Positions 35,702 through 45,470 are shown, numbered from the stretch's first letter. The stretch: 64,000 nucleotides of DNA from an uncultured Chthonomonas sp. (GCA_903951425.1 CAJBBX010000157.1:1-64000); one strand, 5' to 3'. The notes: generated by a model from the sequence alone, not told the origin. Program-made: numbers and translations.

Positions 35702-36973
35702 ATGCCGGAGCCAACGGTACTGGTGATCGGTGGCGGACCGGCTGGCCTGCTTGCGGCGGGCCGGTCGGCCCAATGCGGCGCCCGTACGCTACTGCTGGAG
35801 AAGGGCCCCAAGACCGGCCGCAAGCTGCGGATGACCGGCAAGGGACGCTGCAACATCACAAACACGACGACCCCGCGGGGCTTCGTCGATGCCTTCGGGC
35901 CCAAGGGGCGCTTCCTCTACGGACCGCTGAGCCGCTTCTTTCGCGACGACATCCTGGGAATCCTGGCGTCGCGCGGCGTCGAGGTGAAGGCCGAGCGCGG
36001 CGGGCGTATCTTCCCGGCGTCGGATAGCGCGCTTGATGTAGCCGCCGCCCTGGAGGAGTGGGCCGCCGACGCCGGTTCGCAGTTGCGGCGCCTGGCGTGT
36101 GTCGACCGCGTCGTGGTAGACGAGCAGGGCGTCGTGGGCGTGGGTCTGGGCGACCAGGTGATCCCCGGCCGTGCGGTCATCGTCTGCACGGGCGGGGCGT
36201 CCTATCCCGGAACAGGCTCCGCGGGCGACGGCTACCGGTTCGCGGGCGCATTGGGCCACACCATCGTGGCGCCCACGCCGGCGCTCTCGGCTGTCATCAC
36301 GATGGAACCCTGGGTTGGGCGCCTCTCCGGCTTGGCGCTACGCAACGTGGAGGTCTCCATCGGCTCTCCGCCTATCGACGGCGTCTTCCGGCCTGTGGCG
36401 TCGCGCTTCGGCGAGATGCTCTTCACGCACGAGGGGCTCTCGGGACCCGTGGTTCTCACCTTGAGCCGCGAGGCACCCGCGCTGCTCCGCAAGGGCGGCG
36501 CCCAGATGCGCGTCGACCTGAAGCCCGCGCTGACGCCGGAGCAACTCCACACCCGCTTCATACGCGACTGGCGCAAGCCGCAGCACTTCAAGAACTATCT
36601 TAAAGAGCTGCTGCCGCTCTCCATGCTGGAAATCTTCCCGGACCTGGCGGGCATCCCGCCGTCGCTGCCCGTACACCAGATCACCGCCGAGATGCGCAAC
36701 CGGCTGGTGGCCACCCTGAAGGGGCTGCCCGTCACCATCCGGCGCATGGCCGCGCTGGAGCACGCCATCGTCACCGCCGGCGGCGTGGCCCTGGGCGAGG
36801 TGGATTCGAAGACCATGATGTCCCGCAAGGTGGCCGGCCTCTATTTCGCGGGTGAGGTTCTGGACCTGGATGCCGAGACCGGCGGGTACAACCTGCAGGC
36901 GGCCTTCTCAACGGGTTGGGTTGCCGGCTCCTGCGCCGCCGAGCGTGTGCTGTCGCTGGGATCCGAGGGGTGA
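35702..36973 (+). CDS. BaiN/HI0933-type flavoprotein
   Basis: A 423-residue NAD(P)/FAD-dependent oxidoreductase of the HI0933/BaiN family. The N-terminal dinucleotide site is VLVIGGGPAGLLAAGRSAQC, followed by KTGRKLRMTGKGRCNITN, a signature of this family. GEVLDLDAETGGYNLQAAFS at the C-terminus closes the FAD site. Members reduce steroid-type or other unsaturated compounds, or are of unknown physiological role. It is divergent from the NYN gene and its stop is six bases before the next URO-D-family gene, implying one transcript. Confidence 0.93.
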   Translation: MPEPTVLVIGGGPAGLLAAGRSAQCGARTLLLEKGPKTGRKLRMTGKGRCNITNTTTPRGFVDAFGPKGRFLYGPLSRFFRDDILGILASRGVEVKAERGGRIFPASDSALDVAAALEEWAADAGSQLRRLACVDRVVVDEQGVVGVGLGDQVIPGRAVIVCTGGASYPGTGSAGDGYRFAGALGHTIVAPTPALSAVITMEPWVGRLSGLALRNVEVSIGSPPIDGVFRPVASRFGEMLFTHEGLSGPVVLTLSREAPALLRKGGAQMRVDLKPALTPEQLHTRFIRDWRKPQHFKNYLKELLPLSMLEIFPDLAGIPPSLPVHQITAEMRNRLVATLKGLPVTIRRMAALEHAIVTAGGVALGEVDSKTMMSRKVAGLYFAGEVLDLDAETGGYNLQAAFSTGWVAGSCAAERVLSLGSEG

Positions 36974-36978
36974 TAGAT

Positions 36979-37929
36979 ATGGAGAGCCGCGAGATCGTGC
37001 TGCGGGCCATCGAGTTCCGCGACCCGCCGCGCCTGCCGATCAACTACTGCAACCGCGACTTCGAGTACTCCGACGTGCTGGCCAGCGGCGCCGGTGCCGG
37101 TGCCTCGTTCCGTCCAACTGAGCCGGGTATGACTGAGTGGGGCTACGTCTGGGGTAGCCTGGACCAGACCATGGGCCAGCCGCATGACCACCCGCTGGCC
37201 GATGCGGCGCGCATCGCGGACTACCGCCGGCCAGTCGGCGCCGACCCATCGCGCTATGCCCACCTTCCGGGCTGGATCGCCGAGAACCGCAGCAAGTTCC
37301 TGCGCGCCTCGGTGGGGATCAGCGGCTTCAACCAGGCGACCTTCCTGCGCGGCTTCGAGACCTTCCTGGAGGACCTCTACACCGATCCAGAGCGCGCCGA
37401 GGCCATCCTCGACATGGTCTTTGACTTCGAGAACGAGGTGATCGAGCGGTACTGCGAACTGGATGTCGACTGCGTCGTCTTCGGCGACGACTGGGGAACG
37501 CAGAACGGCCTGATCATCTCGCCGGCCAAGTGGCGGAAGGTCTTCAAGCCTCGCTACGCCGCGCAGTTCGCCACCATCCGTGCGGCCGGCAAGAAGGTGT
37601 GGTTCCACTGCTGCGGCAACATCCGCGACATCATCGGCGACTTCATCGACATTGGCGTGGACGTGCTGGAACTGCTGCAGCCGGATGTCTTCGGTGTCGA
37701 GTGGCTGGCCCGGGAGTTCGGCGGCAAAGTCTGTTTTTGCTGCTCCGTGGACCACCAGCGGCGAGCCGTGCAGGGCACTGAGCAAGAGGTCAAGGAGTAC
37801 GCCCGCATGCTCAGGGATGAGCTGGGACGGTTCGGCGGCGGCCTCATCGGCTACGTAGAGGACTACAGCTCACTGGGCATGACGGAGCAAAACTACCAGT
37901 GGATACGCCAGGCGTTCCACAGCCTGTAG
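36979..37929 (+). CDS. Uroporphyrinogen decarboxylase-family protein, HxC subtype
   Basis: A 316-residue URO-D-superfamily protein, starting at ATG 36979 behind GAGGGG. Unlike the paralogue at 33095 it keeps a cysteine/histidine site, KVWFHCCGNIRDIIGDFIDI, with further cysteines in VCFCCSVDHQRRAVQG. An H-x-C plus downstream cysteine binds the catalytic zinc in corrinoid-dependent methyltransferases of this superfamily (MtaA/MtbA type), so methyl transfer is possible. A corrinoid protein partner is not encoded nearby. It sits between a flavoprotein and a Gfo/Idh/MocA oxidoreductase, suggesting sugar-derivative metabolism. Confidence 0.85.
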   Translation: MESREIVLRAIEFRDPPRLPINYCNRDFEYSDVLASGAGAGASFRPTEPGMTEWGYVWGSLDQTMGQPHDHPLADAARIADYRRPVGADPSRYAHLPGWIAENRSKFLRASVGISGFNQATFLRGFETFLEDLYTDPERAEAILDMVFDFENEVIERYCELDVDCVVFGDDWGTQNGLIISPAKWRKVFKPRYAAQFATIRAAGKKVWFHCCGNIRDIIGDFIDIGVDVLELLQPDVFGVEWLAREFGGKVCFCCSVDHQRRAVQGTEQEVKEYARMLRDELGRFGGGLIGYVEDYSSLGMTEQNYQWIRQAFHSL

Positions 37930-37966
37930 GGGGCGCTTGGCCCCGGTGCAACCGAAAGGACGAACC

Positions 37967-39295
37967 ATGATCGACCCAGGAAACCCAGAGCCGTCCGACG
38001 GCCTGTCGCGACGCGGCCTCTTCCAGGCGGCGGCCGCCGGAGCCGCGGCAGTCTTCATGCCCACGGTGGTGCCGGCCTCTGCCTTGGGCCGGGGCGGCGC
38101 CGTCGCGCCCAGCAACCGGATCGTCATGGGGCATATCGGCGTCGGCGGCCAGGGAATGCAGCACGTCGTGGGCGGCGTCTGGACCCAGACGGGCGGCATG
38201 ACGGGCCGTGACGATGTCCATGTGGTGGCGGTTTGCGATGTGAACCGCCAACGGTTGGAGAACGCCCGCGACCAGGTCAACCAGCGCTACGGCGATAAGG
38301 GCTGCTCCTCCTACCGCGACTTCCGTTCGCTACTGGCGCGGCCAGACATCGATGCGGTCCTGATCGCCACCGGTGAGCGCTGGCACCCGTTGATCTCGAT
38401 GTACGCCGCACGGGCGGGCAAGGACATCTACTGCGAGAAGCCGCTCTCGGTCACCATCGAGGAGGCGCTGGCCGTCCGGCGCGTGGTCGACCGGCATGGC
38501 GTCATCTTCCAGATGGGGACCCAGCAGCGCTCGAGCCACGCCTTCCGGCACGCCTGCGAACTAGTGCGCAACGGACACATCGGCACGCTGCGCGAGGTTG
38601 TCATCGGCGTCGGCGGACCGGCGGGCTACAAGGACTGCCACCTGCCGGAGGAGCCCGTGCCGGAGTACCTGGACTACGATATGTGGCTGGGGCCCGCGCC
38701 GTGGCACCCCTACCACTCGAGCCTCGTGAACGGCTGGATGGCCTGGCGCGACTTCAGCGGCGGCGAGATGACCAACTGGGGCGCCCACCACTTCGATATC
38801 GGCCAGTGGGGCATCGGTATGGACAACAGCGGGCCCGTTGAGGTCCGCCCGCCCAACGGCAAGGACATCAAGGTGCTGACCTACCGCTATGCCAACGGCG
38901 TCCTGATGACCCGCGACACCGACCGCACCTACCGCGAGTCGCCCGACGGCAACGGCGTGATCTTCGTGGGCAGCAAGGGGAAGGTCGCCGTCTGGCGTTA
39001 CGACCTGAAGACCTGGCCCGAGAACCTGAAGAAGCACGTCACGGGGCCCGGCGAAGTGCGGCTCCACTCATCCGACAACCATCATTCGGACTTTCTCGAC
39101 TCGGTGCGGACCCGCCAGCAGCCCAACTGCCCGGCGTCCGTGGGCGCCCGCTCCATCACCGTGGGGCACCTGGGCAACATCGCCTACGAGCTGAACAGGC
39201 CGATTCAGTGGGACCCGCAGTCGGAGCGGTTCGTCAACGATCCCGAGGCCACCCGGCTGATGTCGCGGCCCATGCGCGCGCCCTGGCGCCTGTAG
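37967..39295 (+). CDS. Gfo/Idh/MocA-family oxidoreductase with Tat signal
   Basis: A 442-residue NAD(P)-dependent oxidoreductase. The N-terminus shows a twin-arginine signal (LSRRGLFQAAAAGAAAVFMP), so the folded, cofactor-loaded enzyme is likely exported. The Rossmann start is MGHIGVGGQGMQHVVGG. The family signature DIYCEKPLSVTIEEALAVRR contains the lysine of the EKP motif, and NWGAHHFDIGQWGIGMDNSG carries the catalytic histidine region. It should oxidise or reduce a sugar or cyclitol in the periplasm. ATG 37967 has AAAGGA upstream. The HEAT-repeat gene follows after nine bases. Confidence 0.92.
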   Translation: MIDPGNPEPSDGLSRRGLFQAAAAGAAAVFMPTVVPASALGRGGAVAPSNRIVMGHIGVGGQGMQHVVGGVWTQTGGMTGRDDVHVVAVCDVNRQRLENARDQVNQRYGDKGCSSYRDFRSLLARPDIDAVLIATGERWHPLISMYAARAGKDIYCEKPLSVTIEEALAVRRVVDRHGVIFQMGTQQRSSHAFRHACELVRNGHIGTLREVVIGVGGPAGYKDCHLPEEPVPEYLDYDMWLGPAPWHPYHSSLVNGWMAWRDFSGGEMTNWGAHHFDIGQWGIGMDNSGPVEVRPPNGKDIKVLTYRYANGVLMTRDTDRTYRESPDGNGVIFVGSKGKVAVWRYDLKTWPENLKKHVTGPGEVRLHSSDNHHSDFLDSVRTRQQPNCPASVGARSITVGHLGNIAYELNRPIQWDPQSERFVNDPEATRLMSRPMRAPWRL

Positions 39296-39304
39296 GAGGC
39301 AACC

Positions 39305-41851
39305 ATGAGACCCTATGCGCTGATCGCAACCGCGGCCTGCCTCGCTTGTGGGCTAGCCTCCCTCTCCCAGACCAATGAACCTGCGCCACCGCCTCCGCCG
39401 CTGCCCGAAGCCGTAGCGCAGTTGAAGGAGTGGCGCTTCCGTGCGGACCGCTCCCTGCTAGACGGCATTGCGACCCGCGTCACCGAGTCGCGCGCCACGG
39501 CGGCGTCGCGCCGAGAGGCTGCCGCCCTGCTGGCCTCGGTGCTTCGGTCGCCTGCCGCCTTCGACGCCAAGCAGTTCGCCTGCCGTCAGCTTGTCCTCGT
39601 GGGCGGCGCCGCCGAGGTGCCGTCGCTGGTTCCGCTGCTCTCCGATAGCCGGCTGGCCGAGTACGCCCTGCAGGTGCTGCTGCACATACCGGGCGACGCC
39701 TCCACCTCGGCCCTGAACCGCGCCGCGCAGGTGGCGGGTCCGGCTCGGTTGGGCGCCATCGCGGTGCTGGGCCAGCGGCGAGACCGGCGTGCCTTGCCGA
39801 CGCTGACGGCCCTCATGTCCGGCGGCGACGCGCAGGCCGTCTGGAGCGCCGCCGCGTCGTTGGCCGCCATCGGCGGGTCGGATGCCTGCTCGGCCGTGCA
39901 GAATGCCTATCGCCTGGCTCCGCCCGCCTGGCGCCGTGTCATGGCCGAGCGTCTGCTCACGTGCGCCGAGGATTGCCTCAAGCAGGGCGATATGGGCCTC
40001 TGCAAAGCCATCTTGTCGCGGCTCGAGGCCGACCCGGCCGCCGCGGCCCTGCGCCCTGCACTGCTGCTGTTCGCCGTGCGGGCCATGCCCGAGACTGCCG
40101 GTCCGAGGCTGGTGGCCGCCATGCGCCAGGAGGGTTCCCGGACCCAGCGCGCGGCGGCGCAGGCCCTGCGTTTGCTGCCCGGCGCCACGGCCGGTGCGCT
40201 CCTGTCGGCGGAGCTGCCCAAACTGGGACCGAACGGCCGCGCACTGGCGCTCTACGCCCTGGCCGAGGTCAACGGTTCCGCTGCCACGTCGGCGGTGGCG
40301 AGCCTTTTGCGCGACCCCGTGCCCTCAGTTCGGCAGGCCGCGGCAAGGGCGCTGGGCGCCATCGGCGGCGCCAAGGCCGTGGCGCCCCTGCTCGACGTAG
40401 CGGCGGCCGGCGGCGCGGAGGCAGGCGCAGCGCGGACGGCCCTTGGTTCCATGCGTAGTAGCGACGTGGAGCCGGGCCTGCTCACGGCCATGCAGGCCGG
40501 TGCGCCTGCTCGCCGCGCGGCCGCGCTGACCGTCCTGGGTGACCGGCGGTCGTCGGCCGTCAAGCCGCGGCTGCTTGCCGCGGCCGCGTCGAACGACGTT
40601 CCTGTGCGCCAAGCAGCCCTACGCATAATGCGCCAGATCGGCGAGCCCTCGCTGGCCCCGAATCTGGTGAGCCTGATGCGAGCCAGCCCGGTAGGCTCGC
40701 GGGATGAGATCGCCGCCACGCTGGCCGACGTGGCCCGTCGGGGCCAGACCGAGGCCGAGCGCACCGGCACGCTGGAGGCCGCCGCCGCAGTATTCAAGGG
40801 GCAGGATTTGGTCGACATCCTGGGTGTGCTGGCCGACGTGGGTGGGCCGGGCGCCCTGAAGGTCCTCCGAGCCGGTCTGAAGGACGCTGCGCCCGAGGTG
40901 CGGCGCGTTGCGCTGACCCGGCTGGCCGATTGGCCCTCGGATGACCCAATGTCAGAGCTGCTGGCCGCGGCTACCGGGGCCGAAGCCCAGCGCGATCGCA
41001 CCGTGGCCCTGCGCGGCTACATCCGGATGATCGGCATGGATCTCAGCCGCAAGCCCGAGGCCACGGTGCAGCTCTACCGCAACGCGGCGAACCTGGCGCG
41101 TACCCCGGCCGACCGGCGCATGGTGCTATCCGGGCTGGGTGGCCTGCCGAGCCCCATCGCGCTGGGGATGGCCTCCGAGATGGTGTCGGACCCCGAGCTT
41201 CGCGGCGAGGCCGAGTTGGCGCTGGTCTCTATCGGCCGCGCGACGGCAGGCGCGTGGCGATCGGAGACGCGGGCCAGCATGGCCTCATTGGCGACATCGG
41301 CCGGCGACGAAGCCGTCAAGGCCAAGGCCGCCGCCATCGTTGAGCTAGTCGACCGGTTCGGCGACTTCGTCACGGCGTGGAAGGTCTCGCCTGCCTACAC
41401 GAAGGAGGGCGTCACCTTCCCGGCCATCTTTGATGAGCCCTTCGCGCCAGAACTGCCGGGCGCCGCGGACCGTGTGCCGTGGCGTGTGATGCCTGCCGGA
41501 GGCGCCGCCGACCAGCCGTGGCTGATGGACCTCCTGGCTGTGCTGGGCGGCGAGCAGCGCGTGGCCTACGTGGTGACCCGCGTGCAGAGCGACCGGGAGC
41601 AGCCACTCTTGCTTCAGGTCGGCAGCGACGACGGGCCCAAGGTCTGGTGGAACGGCGAAGTCGTCCTGTCGCACAACCAGCCCCGCGCCTGCGCCCCGGA
41701 TCAGGACCGCGCTACGGTGACCGCCCGGCAGGGCTGGAACACGCTCATGGTGAAGGTCCCGCAGAACGTCATGGGCTGGGGCGTCTGCGTCCGGGTCGCC
41801 AAGCCCGACGGCACGGCTGTCGAGGGACTGACGTTTGCAGTTCCCGAATAG
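39305..41851 (+). CDS. Secreted HEAT-repeat protein with C-terminal carbohydrate-binding-like domain
   Basis: An 848-residue exported protein with signal sequence MRPYALIATAACLACGLASL. From about residue 60 to 660 it is a series of HEAT/PBS-type helical repeats of roughly 30 residues, for example VPSLVPLLSDSRLAEYALQV and ASLLRDPVPSVRQAAARALG. The last 150 residues form a beta-sandwich like those on glycoside hydrolases (LLQVGSDDGPKVWWNGEVVL; QGWNTLMVKVPQNV). The design suggests a scaffold that binds sugars or partner enzymes outside the cell. It ends the BaiN/URO-D/Gfo-Idh run and is followed by a terminator. Confidence 0.82.
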   Translation: MRPYALIATAACLACGLASLSQTNEPAPPPPPLPEAVAQLKEWRFRADRSLLDGIATRVTESRATAASRREAAALLASVLRSPAAFDAKQFACRQLVLVGGAAEVPSLVPLLSDSRLAEYALQVLLHIPGDASTSALNRAAQVAGPARLGAIAVLGQRRDRRALPTLTALMSGGDAQAVWSAAASLAAIGGSDACSAVQNAYRLAPPAWRRVMAERLLTCAEDCLKQGDMGLCKAILSRLEADPAAAALRPALLLFAVRAMPETAGPRLVAAMRQEGSRTQRAAAQALRLLPGATAGALLSAELPKLGPNGRALALYALAEVNGSAATSAVASLLRDPVPSVRQAAARALGAIGGAKAVAPLLDVAAAGGAEAGAARTALGSMRSSDVEPGLLTAMQAGAPARRAAALTVLGDRRSSAVKPRLLAAAASNDVPVRQAALRIMRQIGEPSLAPNLVSLMRASPVGSRDEIAATLADVARRGQTEAERTGTLEAAAAVFKGQDLVDILGVLADVGGPGALKVLRAGLKDAAPEVRRVALTRLADWPSDDPMSELLAAATGAEAQRDRTVALRGYIRMIGMDLSRKPEATVQLYRNAANLARTPADRRMVLSGLGGLPSPIALGMASEMVSDPELRGEAELALVSIGRATAGAWRSETRASMASLATSAGDEAVKAKAAAIVELVDRFGDFVTAWKVSPAYTKEGVTFPAIFDEPFAPELPGAADRVPWRVMPAGGAADQPWLMDLLAVLGGEQRVAYVVTRVQSDREQPLLLQVGSDDGPKVWWNGEVVLSHNQPRACAPDQDRATVTARQGWNTLMVKVPQNVMGWGVCVRVAKPDGTAVEGLTFAVPE

Positions 41852-41894
41852 AGTCATTACAAAGTCTAAAGATGAAAATTTAATGTAATACGGC

Positions 41895-41933
41895 AAGAGC
41901 GACGGCGCGGCCTGGGGTTGCGCCGTCGCTCTT
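41895..41933. terminator. Bidirectional terminator
   Basis: A perfect 14-bp stem AAGAGCGACGGCGC/GCGCCGTCGCTCTT (41895-41908 with 41920-41933) between the HEAT-repeat gene and the convergent HD gene. Its right arm ends in CTCTTGTT. Confidence 0.8.
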
Positions 41934-41934
41934 G

Positions 41935-42570
41935 TTAGGTGGCCCTGACCCAGCCCTTCTGCCGGGCATCGGATACGAGCCACTGCGCAAAGGCCCAGAG
42001 GTCCGTTGAGCCGTCTTCGATGACGCAGTTGCGGGCCAAGACGCGCTCGGCGGTGATGCCGTGGGTGCGCCAGCTGTGGCCCTCAGTGCAATGGTTCAGT
42101 ATCATCGGCTGCAGGCGGTCGAGGGCGTTGGCGTAGCGCGACTCCGGCGTGGCCCGGGCCTCAAACTCGTCCCACAGACCCCGCAGTTCGGCGCCCGTCT
42201 CAGCCGGCAGGAGCCCGAAGAGGCGCGTAGCGGCCGCCTGCTCCTTCTCCTCCTTCAAGGCCATGCCTGCGTCGTCGTAGCAGAACGTGTCGCCGCAGTC
42301 GGCTTCGACGATGTCGTGGCAGAGGAGCATCTTCACGCTGCGGAGGATATCCGTGCCCGGGTCGGCGGCGTGGGGAGCCAGTACGAGCGCCATGAGCGCA
42401 ACGTGCCAGGAGTGCTCTGCGGAGTTTTCGTGCCGCGAGGCGTCGGCGATCAGCGTTCGGCGCAGGACCGTCTTGAGCCGGTCGACCTCGATGAGGAAGG
42501 CGAGGGCCTGGCGGAGGTCGGGAGGTATGGGCGCTTCGGCGAGGTCGGAGGTCTGGTTCGTGTTGGTCAC
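41935..42570 (-). CDS. HD-domain hydrolase, YfbR-like
   Basis: A 211-residue HD-fold metal phosphohydrolase. The ligands appear in SRHENSAEHSWHVALMALVL (H and H of the H...HD...D set) and LLCHDIVEADCGDTFCYDD (the HD pair). This arrangement resembles YfbR-type 5'-deoxynucleotidases and the HD_3 family, so it may dephosphorylate a deoxynucleoside monophosphate. GTG 42570 was chosen over ATG 42630 because AAAGG lies seven bases upstream and the extra residues are proline/arginine-rich. It is divergent from the clan-A hydrolase. Confidence 0.85.
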   Translation of the reverse strand: MTNTNQTSDLAEAPIPPDLRQALAFLIEVDRLKTVLRRTLIADASRHENSAEHSWHVALMALVLAPHAADPGTDILRSVKMLLCHDIVEADCGDTFCYDDAGMALKEEKEQAAATRLFGLLPAETGAELRGLWDEFEARATPESRYANALDRLQPMILNHCTEGHSWRTHGITAERVLARNCVIEDGSTDLWAFAQWLVSDARQKGWVRAT

Positions 42571-42666
42571 GGGCGGGCCTTTCACGCGTCGGTTCGGAGG
42601 AGTCGGAGGTCCATCCGCAGAATACCGCACTGGCGGCGGCCATGGCGGGCCGCACGGGAGGTGTTG

Positions 42667-45420
42667 ATGAGGAGCATGATAGCCCTGGCGGCGCTTGTGG
42701 CCGCCTTGCCGGTGCAGTCCGGCGGCCAGCAGCCGGAGCCCTGGACGGCCACGCTGGCCCAGAATGGCGCAGTGACGCTGTCACGGCCGGGGCGGACGCT
42801 GGGCGCTCTGGAGCCGGGGCTGTTCGAGGCCGTCTGGCGCGGCGCCTCGCTCGGTGGCGGCCGTCCGGGCGATGAGGTCCGAGGGCCGCGGCGCAACGGG
42901 ACGATCACGGCGCCGGGCGGTGGCGTGGTGGATGTGGCCGTGACCATCGCCGAGGCGACTGAGCACGGCCTGGCCCTGCGCTACCGGATGACGCCCCGTT
43001 CGGGCCTCAAGCTCAACAGCCTCCACGTCACGCTCGGATTGCCCGTTGCCTGGGCGCGCGGTGGCTCCTGGGTGGCGGACGGCAAGGCAGGCGCGTTCCC
43101 TGCCGAGCTTCGCGATGTGCAGTTCCGCTCCGGTCCCGTGACTCGGCTGGCCCTGAAGGGCCCCGATGGAGCGGCGCTCACGTTCGCCTTCGCCGAGCCG
43201 ACGCCGGCGCTGTTGCAGGACGACCGCCAGTGGGGCGGCGCCTTCAGCTTGCGCATCGGGCCGCAGATCTCCGGTGACGACGTCTGGCCCGCGGGCAAGG
43301 CTCTGGAAATCGCCTTCCGCATCGAGGCCGAGAGGGGGTTCCGCATGGAAGAGGACGCACCCGTCACACTGCAGCCCGGCAAGGAGTGGGCTCCGCTGGA
43401 GGCTTCGCTGGACATCGAGGCGGGCTCCGCGCTGGACTTCTCGGCCATCGTCCCGTGGCATGTGCCGGCGGGGAAGCTGGGCCGCGTGGTGACCGGCCCC
43501 GGTGGCTCTTTCGCCTTCGCTTCCGAGCCGAAGAAGCCCGTGCGCTTCTACGGTGTCAACCTCTGCTTTTCGGCGCACTACCTGAGCCGCGAGGAGACCG
43601 ACCGACTTGCGGTGCGATTGCGGCGCCTGGGCTACAACGCGCTGCGCATCCACCACTATGAGTCGATGCTCGTGGACCGGAGCGGCGGCAACAGCGTCAC
43701 GCTCACCCCGGCTGTACTGGACCAGCTCGACTACCTCTTCGCCGCGCTGAAGAAGCAGGGCATATACGTCACCACCGACCTCTATGTTTCGCGGCCCGTC
43801 TTTGCGGCCGAGGTATGGCCCGGCGAGGCCGGCGACGTGGGCATGGACGAGTTCAAGATGGCCGTGCCGGTGAACGAGCGGGCCTACGCCAACTACATGG
43901 CCTTCGCTCGCGCCCTGCTGACCCATGTGAACCCCTACACCGGCATGAAGTGGGGCGATGACCCGACGCTGGCCTGGCTCAGCCTGATCAACGAGGGCAA
44001 CCCCGGCAACTTCATCAGCGGCCTGAGTGAGCGATGCCTCAACGACTACAAGGCCGCCTACCGGACCTCGCTCGCCGCCAACGGCTTGGCCGGCGGGCCC
44101 GACCTACCGAATGAGGGGGCGCACGTGAACCGCTTCCTGGCAGACAATCAGCGGGCCTTCTATCGCCGCGCCAAGGCCGACCTACGCGACACGCTGGGCT
44201 GCAAGGCGCTGCTGACCAACATGAACGCCTGGACCAACCCGCAGGCGATCCAGTCCGTCCGCTCCGAGTTTGACTACGTGGACGACCACTTCTACGTAGA
44301 CCATCCCGAGTTCATCGAGCGGCCCTGGTCGCTCCCGTCCAAGTGCCCGAATACCAGCCCGGTGGCTGCAGGCGTGCCGGGCGGCCGCGGTTGCGCTTTT
44401 GTGCGCGTGCTGGGGAAGCCCTTTACCTGCAGCGAGTTCAACTACTCCGGGCCGGGCAAGTACCGCGGTGTGGGCGGCATCCTCACCGGCGCCCTGGGAG
44501 CCGTGCAGGACTGGTCCATCATCTGGCGCTTCGCCTACGCCCACAATCGCGAGGCGGTGACGGCGCCGAGGCCCGCGGGTTACTTCGACCTGGCCTCCGA
44601 TCCGCTGAACCAGGCCGCCGACCGCGCGTCGGTCTGCCTCTTCCGCCGCGGCGACATCCGCGCTTCCAGTCCGGCCGTGGCGGTGCAGACGGCGGCTCGC
44701 CCGCAGTCGACCCGCGGAACCACGCCGCCGTGGGACGCGCTGGCGTGGGTGGTTCGCGTGGGCGCCGCGTTCTCATCCGTAGCCGGCAACACGATGGCCC
44801 TGGCCGCGGAGGGCGCCGACGGCGCTGACGGCCCGGCCTTCGCCGCTGGAGCTTCGGAGCGCATCCTGCGCGACCTGCGGAGCCAGGGGCGCCTGTCCGC
44901 AGCCAACCGCACCGACCTGGGGCGCACTCTGCTGCAGTCGGAGAGCGGCGAACTGACGATCGACGGCCAGCGCGATGTCCTGACCATCGACACGCCACGC
45001 ACGGCGGGCGGCTTCGCCAACCCCGGTGAGACGGTAACGGGGGCGGACATGAAGGCCAAGGTGATGGACGCCCCGGCCACCGTCTGGGTCTCCAGCGTCG
45101 ACGGCCAGCCCATCCGCCGAAGTCGCCGGCTGTTGGTCACGCACCTGACCGACCTTCAGAACCAGGGCGTGCGCTACGCCGACTCGGCCCGGCGTGTGTT
45201 GCTGGAGTGGGGCGGCCTGCCGCATCTGGTCCGCGCGGGACGCGCTGAGCTGAGCGTGCGCGTGGCGGACCCGTCCAAAGCGCGCGTCTGGGAGCTGGCC
45301 CAGAGCGGGAAGCGGCTGGCCGTCGTTCCCCATACCGTTCGTGGCGAGTACGTCGTGGTGGCCCTCAACACGGTCGCCGGCGGCAAGGGGCGTATGCTCT
45401 ACGAGATCGCTGAGAAGTAG
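42667..45420 (+). CDS. Secreted clan-A glycoside hydrolase (GH5-like barrel)
   Basis: A 917-residue exported enzyme with signal peptide MRSMIALAALVAALPVQSGG. A beta-rich N-terminal part (to about residue 285) is followed by a TIM barrel: VRFYGVNLCFSAHYLSREET, RLGYNALRIHHYESM, then LSLINEGNPGNF, whose glutamate at about 443 fits the acid/base, and FTCSEFNYSGP, whose glutamate at about 590 fits the nucleophile of clan GH-A enzymes. The C-terminal 250 residues are beta-sandwich. It probably cleaves beta-linked glycans; the family number cannot be fixed without a search. The ribosome site GGAGG is five bases before ATG 42667. Confidence 0.8.
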   Translation: MRSMIALAALVAALPVQSGGQQPEPWTATLAQNGAVTLSRPGRTLGALEPGLFEAVWRGASLGGGRPGDEVRGPRRNGTITAPGGGVVDVAVTIAEATEHGLALRYRMTPRSGLKLNSLHVTLGLPVAWARGGSWVADGKAGAFPAELRDVQFRSGPVTRLALKGPDGAALTFAFAEPTPALLQDDRQWGGAFSLRIGPQISGDDVWPAGKALEIAFRIEAERGFRMEEDAPVTLQPGKEWAPLEASLDIEAGSALDFSAIVPWHVPAGKLGRVVTGPGGSFAFASEPKKPVRFYGVNLCFSAHYLSREETDRLAVRLRRLGYNALRIHHYESMLVDRSGGNSVTLTPAVLDQLDYLFAALKKQGIYVTTDLYVSRPVFAAEVWPGEAGDVGMDEFKMAVPVNERAYANYMAFARALLTHVNPYTGMKWGDDPTLAWLSLINEGNPGNFISGLSERCLNDYKAAYRTSLAANGLAGGPDLPNEGAHVNRFLADNQRAFYRRAKADLRDTLGCKALLTNMNAWTNPQAIQSVRSEFDYVDDHFYVDHPEFIERPWSLPSKCPNTSPVAAGVPGGRGCAFVRVLGKPFTCSEFNYSGPGKYRGVGGILTGALGAVQDWSIIWRFAYAHNREAVTAPRPAGYFDLASDPLNQAADRASVCLFRRGDIRASSPAVAVQTAARPQSTRGTTPPWDALAWVVRVGAAFSSVAGNTMALAAEGADGADGPAFAAGASERILRDLRSQGRLSAANRTDLGRTLLQSESGELTIDGQRDVLTIDTPRTAGGFANPGETVTGADMKAKVMDAPATVWVSSVDGQPIRRSRRLLVTHLTDLQNQGVRYADSARRVLLEWGGLPHLVRAGRAELSVRVADPSKARVWELAQSGKRLAVVPHTVRGEYVVVALNTVAGGKGRMLYEIAEK

Positions 45421-45429
45421 GCCGCGCGA

Positions 45430-45453
45430 GGGGGGCGGAGCGGTCCGCCCCCC
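45430..45453. terminator. Bidirectional terminator
   Basis: A 10-bp stem GGGGGGCGGA/TCCGCCCCCC with a GCGG loop between the convergent glycoside hydrolase and esterase genes. Confidence 0.7.
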
Positions 45454-45470
45454 CTCCGATGGTCCCGAGC

